Source of the DNA: Isoperla grammatica
Taxonomy: Eukaryota; Arthropoda; Insecta; Plecoptera; Perlodidae
DNA length: 64,000 bases
Direction of reading: 5' to 3'
Assembly: GCA_945910005.1 (NCBI GenBank)
Contig: CAMDTW010000165.1
Coordinates: 310,001-374,000, forward strand
Part shown: positions 23,601-37,125 of the stretch, piece by piece
Layout of the letters: every line of letters starts with the position of its first letter
How positions within the stretch are numbered: the stretch's first letter is position 1
Notes under the pieces: model-generated
Databases searched by the model: none
Seen by the model: only the letters and a program-made list of their open reading frames with translations
What the model was told of the DNA's origin: nothing
Translations under genes and position numbers: made by a program

Positions 23601-26600
23601 CATGTAGCTGCTTTCATGTCACTGACTTAGTGCAGGGTTTATTAAGTACAGTCACCTTTACAAGCGAGGAAACATGCGTTTTCTTCATATGTTGCATGTA
23701 ATTGCTCTCATGTCACTGACTTAGCGCAGGGTTTATCACGTACAGTCACCTTCACAAGCGAGCAAACATGCGTTGTCTTCATATGTTGCATCAAGTTGCT
23801 CTCATGTCACTGACTTAGCGCAGGGTTTATCAAGTACAGTCACCGTCACATGCGAGGAAACATGCATTGTCTTCATATGTTGCATGTAGTTGCTCTCATG
23901 TCACTGACTTAGCGCAGGGTTTATCAAGTACAGTCACCTTCACAAGCGTGGAAACATGTTTTGTCTTCATATGTTGCATGTAGTTGCTCTCATGTCACTG
24001 ACTTTGCGCATGGTTTATCAAGTACAGTCACCTTCACAAGCGGGGAAACATGCGTTGTCTTCATATGTTGCATGTCGTTGCTCTCATGTCACTGACTTAG
24101 CGCAGGGTTTATCAAGTACAGTCACCTTCACAAGCGAGGAAACATGCGTTGTCTTCATATGTTGCATGTTGTTGCTCTCATGTCACTGACTTAGCGCAGG
24201 GTTTATTAAGTACAGTCACCTTTACAAGCGAGGAAACATGCGTTGTCTTCATATGTTGCATGTAATTGCTCTCATGTCACTGACTTAGCGCAGGGTTTAT
24301 CACGTACAGTCACCTTTACAAGCGAGCAAACATGCGTTGTCTTCATATGTTGCATGTAGTTGCTCTCATGTCACTGACTTAGCGCAGGGTTTATCAAGTA
24401 CAGTCTTCGTCACATGCGAGGAAACATGCATTGTCTTCATATGTTGCATGTAGTTGCTCTCATGTCACTGACTTAGCGCAGGGTTTTTCACGTACAGTCA
24501 CCTTCACAAGCGAAGAAACATGCGTTGTCTTTATATGTTGCATGTCGTTGGTCTCATGTCACCGACTTAGCGCAGGGTTTATCAAGTACAGTCACCGTCA
24601 CAAGCGGGAATACATGCGTTGTCTTCATATGTTGCATGTAGTTGCTCTCATGTCACTGACTTAGCGCAGGGTTTATCAAGTACAGTCACCGTCACAAACG
24701 GGAAAACATGCGTTGTCTTCATATTTTGCATGTAGTTGCTCTCATGTCACTGACATAGCGCAGGGTTTATCACGTACAGTCACCGTCACAAACGAGGAAA
24801 CATGAGTTGTCTTTATATGTTGCATGTAGTTACTCTACTGTCACTGACATAGCGCAGGGTTTATCACGTACAGTCACCGTCACAAGCGAGGAAACATGAG
24901 TTGTCTTCATATGTTGCATGTAGTTGCTTTCATGTCACTGACTTAGCGCAGGGTTTATCAAGTACAGTCACCTTAACAAGCGAGGAAACATGCGTTGTCT
25001 TCATATGTTGCATGTAGTTGCTCTCATGTCACTGACTTAGCGCAGGGTTTATCACGTACAGTCACCTTCACAAGCGAGAAAACATGCGTTGTCTTCATAT
25101 GTTGCATGTAATTGCTCTCATGTCAGTGACTTAGCGCAGGGTTTATCAAGTACAGGCACCGTCACAAGCGGGAAAACATGCGTTGTCTTCATATGTTGCA
25201 TGTAGTTGCTCTTATGTCACTGACTTAGCGCAGGGTTTATCAAGTACAGTCACCGTCACAAGCGAGGAAACATGCGTTGTCTTCATATGTTGCATGTAGT
25301 TGCTCTCATGACACTTACTAAGCGCAGGGTTTATCAAGTACAGTCACCATCACAAGCGAGAAAACATGCGTTGTCGTCATATGTTGCATGTAGTTGCTCT
25401 CATGTCACTGACATAGCGCAGGGTTTATCAAGTACAGTCACCGTCACAAGCGAGGATACATGCGTTGTCTTCATATGTTGCATGTAGTTGCTCTCATGTC
25501 ACTGACTTAGCGCAGGGTTTATCAAGAACAGTCACCGTCACAAGCGAGGAAACATGCGTTGTCTTCATATGTTGTATGTAGTTGCTCTCATGTCACTGAC
25601 TTAGCGCAGGGTTTATCAAGTACTGTCACCGTCACAAGCGAGGAAACATGCATTGTCTTCATATTATGTTGCATGTACTTGCTCTCATGTCACTGACTTA
25701 GCGCAGGGTTTATCACGTACAGTCACCGTCACAAGCGAGGAAACATGCGTTGTCTTCAAATGTTGCATGTAGTTGCTCTCATGTCAGTGACTTAGCGCAG
25801 GGTTTATCACGTAAAGTCACCGTCACAAGCGAGGAAATATGCGTTGTCCTCATATGTTGGATGTAGTTGCTCTCATGCCATTGACTTAGCGCAGGGTTTA
25901 TCAAGTACAGTCACCTTCACAAGCGAGGAAACATGCGTTGTCATCATATGTTGCATGTAGTTGCTCTCATGTCACAGAATTAGCGCAGGGTTTATCAAGT
26001 ACAGTCACCTTCACAAGCGAGGAAACATGCGTTGTCTTCATATGTTGCATGTAGTTTCTCTCATGTCACTGACTTACCGCAGGGTTTATCAAGTACAGTC
26101 ACCGTCACAAGCGAGGAAACATGCGTTGTTTTCATATGTTGAATGTAGTTGCTCTCATGTCACTGACTTAGCGCAGGGTTTATCACGTACAGTCACCTTC
26201 ACAAGCGAGGAAACATGCGTTGTCTTCATATGTTGCATGTAGTTGCTCTCATGTCACTGACTTAGCGCAGGGTTTATCACGTACAGTCACCTTCACAAGC
26301 GAGGAAACATGTGTTGTCTTCATATGTTGCATGTAGTTGCTCTCATGTCACTGACTTAGCGCAGGGTTTATCACGTACAGTCACCTTCACAAGCGAGGAA
26401 ACATGAGATGTCCTCATATGTTGCATGTAGTTGCTCTCATGTCACTGACTTAGCGCAGGGTTAATCTCGTACAGTCACCTTAACAAGCGAGGAAACATGC
26501 GTTGTCTTCATATGTTGCATGTAGTTGCTCTCATGTCACTGACTAAGCGCAGGGTTTATCAAGTACAGTCACCGTCACAAGCGAGGAAATATGCGTTGTC

Positions 26601-27536
26601 TTCATATGTTGCATGTAGTTGCTCTCATGTCACTGACTTAGCGCAGGGTTTATCAAGTACAGTCACCTTCACAAGCGAGGAAACATGCGTTGTCTTCATA
26701 TGTTGCATGTAGTTGCTCTCATGTCACTAACTTAGAGCAGGGTTTATCAAGTACAGTCACCTTCACAAGCGTGGAAACATGTGTTGTCTTCATATGTTGC
26801 ATGTAGTTGCTCTCATGTCACTGACTTTGCGCAGGGTTTATCAAGTACAGTCACCTTCACAAGCGAGGCAACATGCGTTGTCTTCATATGTTGCATGTAG
26901 TTGCTTTCATGTCACTGACTTAGCGCAGGGTTAATCTCGTACAGTCACCTTCACAAGCGAGGAAAAATGAGTTGTCCTCATATGTTGCATGTAGTTGTTC
27001 TCATGTAACTGACTTAGCGCAGGGTTTATCAAGTACAGTCACCGTCACAAGCGAGGAAACATGCGTTGTCTTCATATGTTGCATGTAGTTGCTCTCATGT
27101 CACTGACTTAGCGCAGGGTTTATCAAGTACAGTCACCGTCACAATAGAGAAAACATGCATTGTCTTCATATGTTGCATGAAGTTGCTCTCATGTCACTGA
27201 CTTAGCGCAAGGTTTATCACGTACAGTTACCTTCACATCGAGAAAACATGCGTTGTCTTCATATGTTGCATGTAGTTGCTCTCATGTCACTGACTTAGCG
27301 CAGGCTTTATCAAGTACAGTCACCTTCACAAGCGAGGAAACATGCGTTGTCTTCATATGTGTCATGTAGTTGCTCTCATGTCACTGACATAGCGCAGGGT
27401 TTATCAAGTACAGTCACCTTCACAAGCGAGGAAACATGCGTTGTCTTCATATGTTGTATGTATTTGCTCTCATGTCACTGACTTAGGGCAGGGTTTATCA
27501 AGTACAGTCACCTTCATAAGCGAGGAAACATGCGTT

Positions 27537-28288
27537 GTCTTCATATGTTGCATGTAGTTGCTCTCATGTCACTGACTTAGCGCAGGGTTTATCAAGTACA
27601 GTCACCTTCACAAGCGTGGAAACATGTTTTGTCTTCATATGTTGCATGTAGTTGCTCTCATGTCACTGACTTTGCGCATGGTTTATCAAGTACAGTCACC
27701 TTCACAAGCGGGGAAACATGCGTTGTCTTCATATGTTGCATGTCGTTGCTCTCATGTCACTGACTTAGCGCAGGGTTTATCAAGTACAGTCACCTTCACA
27801 AGCGAGGAAACATGCGTTGTCTTCATATGTTGCATGTTGTTGCTCTCATGTCACTGACTTAGCGCAGGGTTTATCAAGTATAGTCACCTTCACAAGCGAG
27901 GAAACATGCGTTGTCTTCATATGTTGCATATAGTTGCTTTCATGTCACTGACTTAGCGCAGGGTTTATCAAGTACAGTCACCGTCACAAGCGGGAAAACA
28001 TGCGTTGTCTTCATATATTGCATGTAGCTGCTTTCATGTCACTGACTTAGTGCAGGGTTTATTAAGTACAGTCACCTTTACAAGCGAGGAAACATGCGTT
28101 TTCTTCATATGTTGCATGTAATTGCTCTCATGTCACTGACTTAGCGCAGGGTTTATCACGTACAGTCACCTTCACAAGCGAGCAAACATGCGTTGTCTTC
28201 ATATGTTGCATCAAGTTGCTCTCATGTCACTGACTTAGCGCAGGGTTTATCAAGTACAGTCACCGTCACATGCGAGGAAACATGCATT
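27537..28288 (+). repeat. 8-monomer (752-bp) tandem duplication, first copy
   Basis: Eight monomers repeated immediately downstream (28289-29040). They share the distinctive series CATGTTTTG, GCGCATGG, GCATGTCGTTG, GCATGTTGTTG, GCATATAG and GTAGCTGC. The same 752-bp pair exists at about 18309/21231, where the 2,170-bp insertion falls inside it, and in partial form at 13889/14641 and 23204/23956. Segment I has it only once (4539). Confidence 0.8.
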
Positions 28289-29040
28289 GTCTTCATATGT
28301 TGCATGTAGTTGCTCTCATGTCACTGACTTAGCGCAGGGTTTATCAAGTACAGTCACCTTCACAAGCGTGGAAACATGTTTTGTCTTCATATGTTGCATG
28401 TAGTTGCTCTCATGTCACTGACTTTGCGCATGGTTTATCAAGTACAGTCACCTTCACAAGCGGGGAAACATGCGTTGTCTTCATATGTTGCATGTCGTTG
28501 CTCTCATGTCACTGACTTAGCGCAGGGTTTATCAAGTACAGTCACCTTCACAAGCGAGGAAACATGCGTTGTCTTCATATGTTGCATGTTGTTGCTCTCA
28601 TGTCACTGACTTAGCGCAGGGTTTATCAAGTATAGTCACCTTCACAAGCGAGGAAACATGCGTTGTCTTCATATGTTGCATATAGTTGCTTTCATGTCAC
28701 TGACTTAGCGCAGGGTTTATCAAGTACAGTCACCGTCACAAGCGGGAAAACATGCGTTGTCTTCATATATTGCATGTAGCTGCTTTCATGTCACTGACTT
28801 AGTGCAGGGTTTATTAAGTACAGTCACCTTTACAAGCGAGGAAACATGCGTTTTCTTCATATGTTGCATGTAATTGCTCTCATGTCACTGACTTAGCGCA
28901 GGGTTTATCACGTACAGTCACCTTCACAAGCGAGCAAACATGCGTTGTCTTCATATGTTGCATCAAGTTGCACTCATGTCACTGACTTAGCGCAGGGTTT
29001 ATCAAGTACAGTCACCGTCACCTGCGAGGAAACATGCATT
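28289..29040 (+). repeat. 8-monomer (752-bp) tandem duplication, second copy
   Basis: The second copy of the 8-monomer block. Differences from the first include GTTGCACTC near 28968 and CACCTGCGAGG near 29020, where the first copy has GTTGCTCTC and CACATGCGAGG. This copy continues into the ancestral downstream monomers. Confidence 0.8.
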
Positions 29041-32000
29041 GTCTTCATATGTTGCATGTAGTTGCTCTCATGTCACTGACTTAGCGCAGGGTTTATCACG
29101 TACAGTCACCTTCACAAGCGAAGAAACATGCGTTGTCTTCATATGTTGCATGTCGTTGCTCTCATGTCACCGACTTAGCGCAGGGTTTATCAAGTACAGT
29201 CACCGTCACAAGCGGGAATACATGCGTTGTCTTCATATGTTGCATGTAGTTGCTCTCATGTCACTGACTTAGCGCAGGGTTTATCAAGTACAGTCACCGT
29301 CACAAACGGGAAAACATGCGTTGTCTTCATATTTTGCATGTAGTTGCTCTCATGTCACTGACATAGCGCAGGGTTTATCACGTACAGTCACCGTCACAAG
29401 CGAGGAAACATGAGTTGTCTTTATATGTTGCATGTAGTTGCTCTCATGTCACTGACTTAGCGCAGGGTTTATCAAGTACAGTCACCTTTACAAGCGAGGA
29501 AACATGCGTTGTCTTCATATGTTGCATGTAGTTGCTCTCATGTCACTGACTTAGCGCAGGGTTTATCACGTACAGTCACCTTCACAAGCGAGAAAACATG
29601 CGTTGTCTTCATATGTTGCATGTAGTTGCTCTCATGTCACTGACTTAGCGCAGGGTTTATCAAGTACAGTCACCTTTACAAGCGAGGAAACATGCGTTGT
29701 CTTCATATGTTGCATGTAGTTGCTCTCATGTCACTGACTTAGCGCAGAGTTTATCACGTACAGTCACCGTCACAAGCGAGGAAACATAAGTTTTCTTCAT
29801 ATGTCGCATGTAGTTGCTCTCATGTCACTGACTTCACGCAGGGTTTATTAAGTACAGTCACCTTTGTAAGCGAGGAAACATGCGTTGTCTTCATATGTTG
29901 CATGTAATTGCTCTCATGTCACTGACTTAGCGCAGGGTTTATCACGTACAGTCACCTTCACAAGCGAGCAAACATGCGTTGTCTTCATATGTTGCATGTA
30001 GTTGCTCTCATGTCACTGACTTAGCGCAGGGTTTATCAAGTACAGTCACCGTCACATGCGAGGAAACATGCATTGTCTTCATATGTTGCATGTAGTTGCT
30101 CTCATGTCACTGACTAAGCGCAGGGTTTATCACGTACAGTCACCTTCACAAGCGAAGAAACATGCGTTGTCTTTATATGTTGCATGTCGTTGCTCTCATG
30201 TCACCGACTTAGCGCAGGGTTTATCAAGTACAGTCACCGTCACATGCGGGAATACATGCGTTGTCTTCATATGTTGCATGTAGTTGCTCTCATGTCACTG
30301 ACTTAGCGCAGGGTTTATCAAGTACAGTCACCGTCACAAACGGGAAAACATGCGTTGTCTTCATATTTTGCATGTAGTTGCTCTCATGTCACTGACATAG
30401 CGCAGGGTTTATCACGTACAGTCACCGTCACAAACGAGGAAACATGAGTTGTCTTTATATGTTGCATGTAGTTACTCTCATGTCACTGACATAGCGCAGG
30501 GTTTATCACGTACAGTCACCGTCACAAGCGAGGAAACATGAGTTGTCTTCATATGTTGCATGTAGTTGCTCTCATGTCACTGACTTAGCGCAGGGTTTAT
30601 CAAGTACAGTCACCTTTACAAGCGAGGAAACATGCGTTGTCTTCATATGTTGCATGTAGTTGCTCTCATGTCACTGACTTAGCGCAGGGTTTATCACGTA
30701 CAATAACCTTCACAAGCGAGAAAACATGCGTTGTCTTCATATGTTGCATGTAATTGCTCTCATGTCAGTGACTTAGCGCAGGGTTTATCAAGTACAGGCA
30801 CCGTCACAAGCGGGAAAACATGCGTTGTCTTCATATGTTGCATGTAGTTGCTCTCATGACACTTACTTAGCGCAGGGTTTATCAAGTACAGTCACCATCA
30901 CAAGCGAGAAAACATGCGTTGTCGTCATATGTTGCATGTAGTTGTTCTCATGTCACTGACTAAGCGCAGGGTTTATCAAGTACAGTCACCGTCACAAGCG
31001 AGGAAACATGCGTTGTCTTCATATGTTGCATGTAGTTGCTCTCATGTCACTGACTTAGCGCAGGGTTTATCAAGAACAGTCACCGTCACAAGCGAGGAAA
31101 CATGCGTTGTCTTCATATGTTGCATGTAGTTGCTCTCATGTCACTGACTTAGCGCAGGGTTTATCAAGTACTGTCACCGTCACAAGCGAGGAAACATGCA
31201 TTGTCTTCATATTATGTTGCATGTACTTGCTCTCATGTCACTGACTTAGCGCAGGGTTTATCACGTACAGTCACCGTCACAAGCGAGGAAACATGCGTTG
31301 TCTTCAAATGTTGCATGTAGTTGCTCTCATGTCAGTGACTTAGCGCAGGGTTTATCACGTAAAGTCACCGTCACAAGCGAGGAAATATGCGTTGTCCTCA
31401 TATGTTGCATGTAGTTGCTCTCATGCCATTGACTTAGCGCAGGGTTTATCAAGTACAGTCACCTTCACAAGCGAGGAAACATGCGTTGTCATCATATGTT
31501 GCATGTAGTTGCTCTCATGTCACAGAATTAGCGCAGGGTTTATCAAGTACAGTCACCTTCACAAGCGAGGAAACATGCGTTGTCTTCATATGTTGCATGT
31601 AGTTTCTCTCATGTCACTGACTTACCGCAGGGTTTATCAAGTACAGTCACCGTCACAAGCGAGGAAACATGCGTTGTTTTCATATGTTGCATGTAGTTGC
31701 TCTCATGTCACTGACTTAGCGCAGGGTTTATCACGTACAGTCACCTTCACAAGCGAGGAAACATGCGTTGTCTTCATATGTTGCATGTAGTTGCTCTCAT
31801 GTCACTGACTTAGCGCAGGGTTTATCACGTACAGTCACCTTCACAAGCGAGGAAACATGTGTTGTCTTCATATGTTGCATGTAGTTGCTCTCATGTCACT
31901 GACTTAGCGCAGGGTTTATCACGTACAGTCACCTTCACAAGCGAGGAAACATGAGTTGTCCTCATATGTTGCATGTAGTTGCTCTCATGTCACTGACTTA

Positions 32001-32238
32001 GCGCAGGGTTAATCTCGTACAGTCACCTTAACAAGCGAGGAAACATGCGTTGTCTTCATATGTTGCATGTAGTTGCTCTCATGTCACTGACTAAGCGCAG
32101 GGTTTATCAAGTACAGTCACCGTCACAAGCGAGGAAATATGCGTTGTCTTCATATGTTGCATGTAGTTGCTCTCATGTCACTGACTTAGCGCAGGGTTTA
32201 TCAAGTACAGTCACCTTCACAAGCGAGGAAACATGCGT

Positions 32239-32293
32239 TGGTCCAGTGGTTAGCATCCCTGCTTCCAATGCAGAAGGTCCCGGGTTCAAATCC
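32239..32293 (+). promoter_or_regulatory. Internal Pol III promoter (A and B boxes) of SINE copy 2
   Basis: The A box is at 32239-32249 and the B box at 32283-32293, both identical to copy 1. The start of the A box is again supplied by the satellite GCGTTG. Confidence 0.8.
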
Positions 32294-32303
32294 CGCTTCG
32301 GGC

Positions 32304-32321
32304 AGAAGTTTTTTAACTTCT
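32304..32321 (+). terminator. T6 Pol III stop in a 7-bp hairpin, SINE copy 2
   Basis: The same AGAAGTT / AACTTCT inverted repeat with six T (32309-32314) directly after the tRNA-like head as in copy 1; predicted to end Pol III transcripts before the SINE body. Confidence 0.6.
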
Positions 32322-32635
32322 AATATAGATTCAATTCCATTACTTCTTGGCTTAGGAATATATAAACGGTGACTTTGGAGCCGTCCTAGCAACGAAGCAC
32401 TCAATAAATTCAAAGTTGTCCTGAATCGGCCTTGTTGATTCTGGCATTTGTCCGCAGGTGTTCGCACTGTCCAATCACTGATTCATATGTTTCGTATTTG
32501 AAATATCGATCTTTGATTGGTTATCGCTCACTCGTCGATGGTGTTCGAAGCCTACAGGGTTGGTTTAGTCACTTTAAATTAAAGTCCCCCACTGTAAATC
32601 AGTTTAATTACTGAGTGGGTAGACTCTAAATGTGA

Positions 32636-32659
32636 ATTTATTTATTTATTTATTTATTT
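32636..32659 (+). repeat. (ATTT)6 tail of SINE copy 2
   Basis: Six perfect ATTT units, one fewer than copy 1, followed at once by satellite ATGTTGCATG. Confidence 0.95.
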
Positions 32660-35600
32660 ATGTTGCATGTAGTTGCTCTCATGTCACTGACTTAGAGCAG
32701 GGTTTATCAAGTACAGTCACCTTCACAAGCGTGGAAACATGTGTTGTCTTCATATGTTGCATGTAGTTGCTCTCATGTCACTGACTTTGCGCAGGGTTTA
32801 TCAAGTACAGTCACCTTCACAAGCGAGGCAACATGCGTTGTCTTCATATGTTGCATGTAGTTGCTTTCATGTCACTGACTTAGCGCAGGGTTAATCTCGT
32901 ACAGTCACCTTCACAAGCGAGGAAAAATGAGTTGTCCTCATATGTTGCATGTAGTTGCTCTCATATCACTGACTTAGCGCAGGGTTAATCACGTACAGTC
33001 ACCTTCACAAGCGAGGAAACATGCGTTGTCTTCCTCTGTTGCATGTAGTTGCTCTCATGTCACTGACTTAGCGCAGGGTTTATCAAGTACAGTCACCGTC
33101 ACAATAGAGAAAACATGCATTGTCTTCATATGTTGCATGTAGTTGCTCTCATGTCACTGACTTAGCGCAAGGTTTATAACGTACAGTTACCTTCACATCG
33201 AGGAAACATGCGTTGTCTTCATATGTTGCATGTAGTTGCTCTCATGTCACTGACTTAGCGCAGGCTTTATCAAGTATAGTCACCTTCACAAGCGAGGAAA
33301 CATGCGTTGTCTTCATATGTTGCATGTAGTTGCTCTCATGTCACTGACATAGCGCAGGGTTTATCAAGTACAGTCACCTTCACAAGCGAGGAAACATGCG
33401 TTGTCTTCATATGTTGTATGTAGTTGCTCTCATGTCACTGACTAAGGGCAGGGTTTATCAAGTACAGTCACCTTCATAAGCGAGGAAACATGCGTTGTCT
33501 TCATATGTTGCATGTAGTTGCTCTCATGTCACTGACTTAGCGCAGGGTTTATCAAGTACAATCACCTTCACAAGCGTGGAAACATGTTTTGTCTTCATAT
33601 GTTGCATGTAGTTGCTCTCATGTCACTGACTTTGCGCATGGTTTATCAAGTACAGTCACCTTCACAAGCGAGGAAACATGCGTTGTCTTCATATGTTGCA
33701 TGTCGTTGCTCTCATGTCACTGACTTAGCGCAGGGTTTATCAAGTACAGTCACCTTCACAAGCGAGGAAACATGCGTTGTCTTCATATGTTGCATGTTGT
33801 TGCTCTCATGTCACTGACTTAGCGCAGGGTTTATCAAGTATAGTCACCTTCACAAGCGAGGAAACATGCGTTGTCTTCATATGTTGCATATAGTTGCTCT
33901 CATGTCACTGACTTAGCGCAGGGTTTATCAAGTACAGTCACCGTCACAAGCGGGAAAACATGCGTTGTCTTCATATGTTGCATGTAGCTGCTTTCATATC
34001 ACTGACTTAGTGCAGGGTTTATCAAGTACAGTCGCCTTCACAAGCGAGGGAACATGCGTTGTCTTCATATGTTGCATGCAGTTGCATTCATGTCACTGAC
34101 TCAGTGCAGGGTTTATCTAGTACAGTCACCGTCACAAGCGGGAAAACATGCGTTGTCTTCATATGTTGCATGTAGTTGCTCTCATGTCACTGACTTAGCG
34201 CAGGGTTTATCACGTACAGTCACCGTCACAAGCGAGGAAACATAAGTTTTCTTCATATGTCGCATGTAGTTGCTCTCATGTCACTGACTTCACGCAGGGT
34301 TTATTAAGTACAGTCACCTTTACAAGCGAGGAAACATGCGTTGTCTTCATATGTTGCATGTAATTGCTCTCATGTCACTGACTTAGCGCAGGGTTTATCA
34401 CGTACAGTCACCTTCACAAGCGAGCAAACATGCGTTGTCTTCATATGTTGCATGTAGTTGCTCTCATGTCACTGACTTAGCGCAGGGTTTATCAAGTACA
34501 GTCACCGTCACATGCGAGAAAAAACATGCATTGTCTTCATATGTTGCATGTAGTTGCTCTCATGTCACTGACTTAGCGCAGGGTTTTTCACGTACAGTCA
34601 CCTTCACAAGCGAAGAAACATGCGTTGTCTTTATATGTTGCATGTCGTTGGTCTCATGTCACCGACTTAGCGCAGGGTTTATCAAGTACAGTCACCGTCA
34701 CAAGCGGGAATACATGCGTTGTCTTCATATGTTGCATGTAGTTGCTCTCATGTCACTGACTTAGCGCAGGGTTTATCAAGTACAATCACCGTCACAAACG
34801 GGAAAACATGCGTTGTCTTCATATTTTGCATGTAGTTGCTCTCATGTCACTGACATAGCGCAGGGTTTATCACGTACAGTCACCGTCACAAACGAGGAAA
34901 CATGAGTTGTCTTTATATGTTGCATGTAGTTACTCTCATGTCACTGACATAGCGCAGGGTTTATCACGTACAGTCACCGTCACAAGCGAGGAAACATGAG
35001 TTGTCTTCATATGTTGCATGTAGTTGCTTTCATGTCACTGACTTAGCGCAGGGTTTATCAAGTACAGTCACCTTAACAAGCGAGGAAACATGCGTTGTCT
35101 TCATATGTTGCATGTAGTTGCTCTCATGTCACTGACTTAGCGCAGGGTTTATCACGTACAGTCACCTTCACAAGCGAGAAAACATGCGTTGTCTTCATAT
35201 GTTGCATGTAATTGCTCTCATGTCAGTGACTTAGCGCAGGGTTTATCAAGTACAGGCACCGTCACAAGCGGGAAAACATGCGTTGTCTTCATATGTTGCA
35301 TGTAGTTGCTCTCATGTCACTGACTTAGCGCAGGGTTTATCAAGAACAGTCACCGTCACAAGCGAGGAAACATGCGTTGTCTTCATATGTTGCATGTAGT
35401 TGCTCTCATGTCACTGACTTAGCGCGAGGTTTATCAAGTACTGTCACCGTCACAAGCGAGGAAACATGCATTGTCTTCATATTATGTTGCATGTACTTGC
35501 TCTCATGTCACTGACTTAGCGCAGGGTTTATCACGTACAGTCACCGTCACAAGCGAGGAAACATGCGTTGTCTTCAAATGTTGCATGTAGTTGCTCTCAT

Positions 35601-36561
35601 GTCAGTGACTTAGCGCAGGGTTTATCACGTAAAGTCACCGTCACAAGCGAGGAAATATGCGTTGTCCTCATATGTTGCATGTAGTTGCTCTCATGCCATT
35701 GACTTAGCGCAGGGTTTATCAAGTACAGTCACCTTCACAAGCGAGGAAACATGCGTTGTCATCATATGTTGCATGTAGTTGCTCTCATGTCACAGAATTA
35801 GCGCAGGGTTTATCAAGTACAGTCACCTTCACAAGCGAGGAAACATGCGTTGTCTTCATATGTTGCATGTAGATTCTCTCATGTCACTGACTTACCGCAG
35901 GGTTTATCAAGTACAGTCACCGTCACAAGCGAGGAAACATGCGTTGTTTTCATATGTTGCATGTAGTTGCTCTCATGTCACTGACTTAGCGCAGGGTTTA
36001 TCACGTTCAGTCACCTTCACAAGCGAGGAAACATGCGTTGTCTTCATATGTTGCATGTAGTTGCTCTCATGTCACTGACTTAGCGCAGGGTTTATCACGT
36101 ACAGTCACCTTCACAAGCGAGGAAACATGTGTTGTCTTCATATGTTGCATGTAGTTGCTCTCATGTCACTGACTTAGCGCAGGGTTTATCACGTACAGTC
36201 ACCTTCACAAGCGAGGAAACATGAGTTGTCCTCATATGTTGCATGAAGTTGCTCTCATGTCACTGACTTAGCGCAGGGTTAATCTCGTACAGTCACCTTA
36301 ACAAGCGAGGAAACATGCGTTGTCTTCATATGTTGCATGTAGTTGCTCTCATGTCACTGACTTAGCGCAAGGTTTATCACGTACAGTTACCTTCACATCG
36401 AGAAAACATGCGTTGTCTTCATATGTTGCATGTAGTTGCTCTCATGTCACTGACTTAGCGCAGGCTTTATCAAGTACAGTCACCTTCACAAGCGAGGAAA
36501 CATGCGTTGTCTTCATATGTGTCATGTAGTTGCTCTCATGTCACTGACATAGCGCAGGGTT

Positions 36562-36843
36562 TATCAAGTACAGTCACCTTCACAAGCGAGGAAACATGCG
36601 TTGTCTTCATATGTTGTATGTAGTTGCTCTCATGTCACTGACTAAGGGCAGGGTTTATCAAGTACAGTCACCTTCAAAAGCGAGGAAACATGCGTTGTCT
36701 TCATATGTTGCATGTAGTTGCTCTCATGTCACTGACTTAGTGCAGGGTTTATTAAGTACAGTCACCTTCACAAGCGTGGAAACATGTTTTGTCTTCATAT
36801 GTTGCATGTAGTTGCTCTCATGTCACTGACTTTGCGCATGGTT
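36562..36843 (+). repeat. Three-monomer (282-bp) tandem duplication, first copy
   Basis: Three monomers (marked by GTTGTATG, AAGGGCAGGG, CCTTCAAAAGCG and GTGCAGGGTTTATTAAG) that are repeated directly at 36844-37125. 282 bp is also the shortest duplication that keeps one reading frame. Confidence 0.8.
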
Positions 36844-37125
36844 TATCAAGTACAGTCACCTTCACAAGCGAGGAAACATGCGTTGTCTTCATATGTTGTA
36901 TGTAGTTGCTCTCATGTCACTGACTAAGGGCAGGGTTTATCAAGTACAGTCACCTTCAAAAGCGAGGAAACATGCGTTGTCTTCATATGTTGCATGTAGT
37001 TGCTCTCATGTCACTGACTTAGTGCAGGGTTTATTAAGTACAGTCACCTTCACAAGCGTGGAAACATGTTTTGTCTTCATATGTTGCATGTAGTTGCTCT
37101 CATGTCACTGACTTTGCGCATGGTT
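36844..37125 (+). repeat. Three-monomer (282-bp) tandem duplication, second copy
   Basis: Second copy of the preceding unit, with no difference seen. A third, single occurrence of the same three monomers lies 1,315 bp on (14 monomers minus 1 bp), starting near 38159. Confidence 0.8.

Larger units (their letters stand above)
22317..29461 (+). repeat. 76-monomer higher-order block, copy B (without insertion)
   Basis: The tandem partner of copy A: 7,145 bp following directly on it. It carries the uninterrupted version of the monomer that hosts the 2,170-bp insertion in copy A. After 29461 the sequence returns to the path seen at about 5625 in segment I, as expected for a simple tandem duplication of one internal block. 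Confidence 0.85.
20729..32240 (+). repeat. 94-bp satellite array, segment III
   Basis: The satellite resumes at TCAAGTATAG in exactly the register lost at 18558. It contains the end of block copy A, all of block copy B, and then sequence matching segment I at +23,837 bp (about 4470-8403 versus 28307-32240). The 97-bp marker monomers lie at about 25660 and 31208, and 93-bp monomers near 22813 and 27235. The spacing 25660-31208 (5,548 bp) is 59 monomers plus 2 bp. Confidence 0.97.
32241..32659 (+). mobile_element. tRNA-derived SINE, copy 2 (duplicate of copy 1)
   Basis: A 419-bp copy of the SINE at 8404-8826, offset 23,837 bp. It has the same left junction, the same missing 7 bp of satellite and the same truncated tRNA head. 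By eye the two bodies differ by one substitution (C at 8657, G at 32494) and by tail length (seven versus six ATTT). Identical junctions and matching satellite flanks show that this is one insertion copied with the array, not two independent retropositions. Confidence 0.88.
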
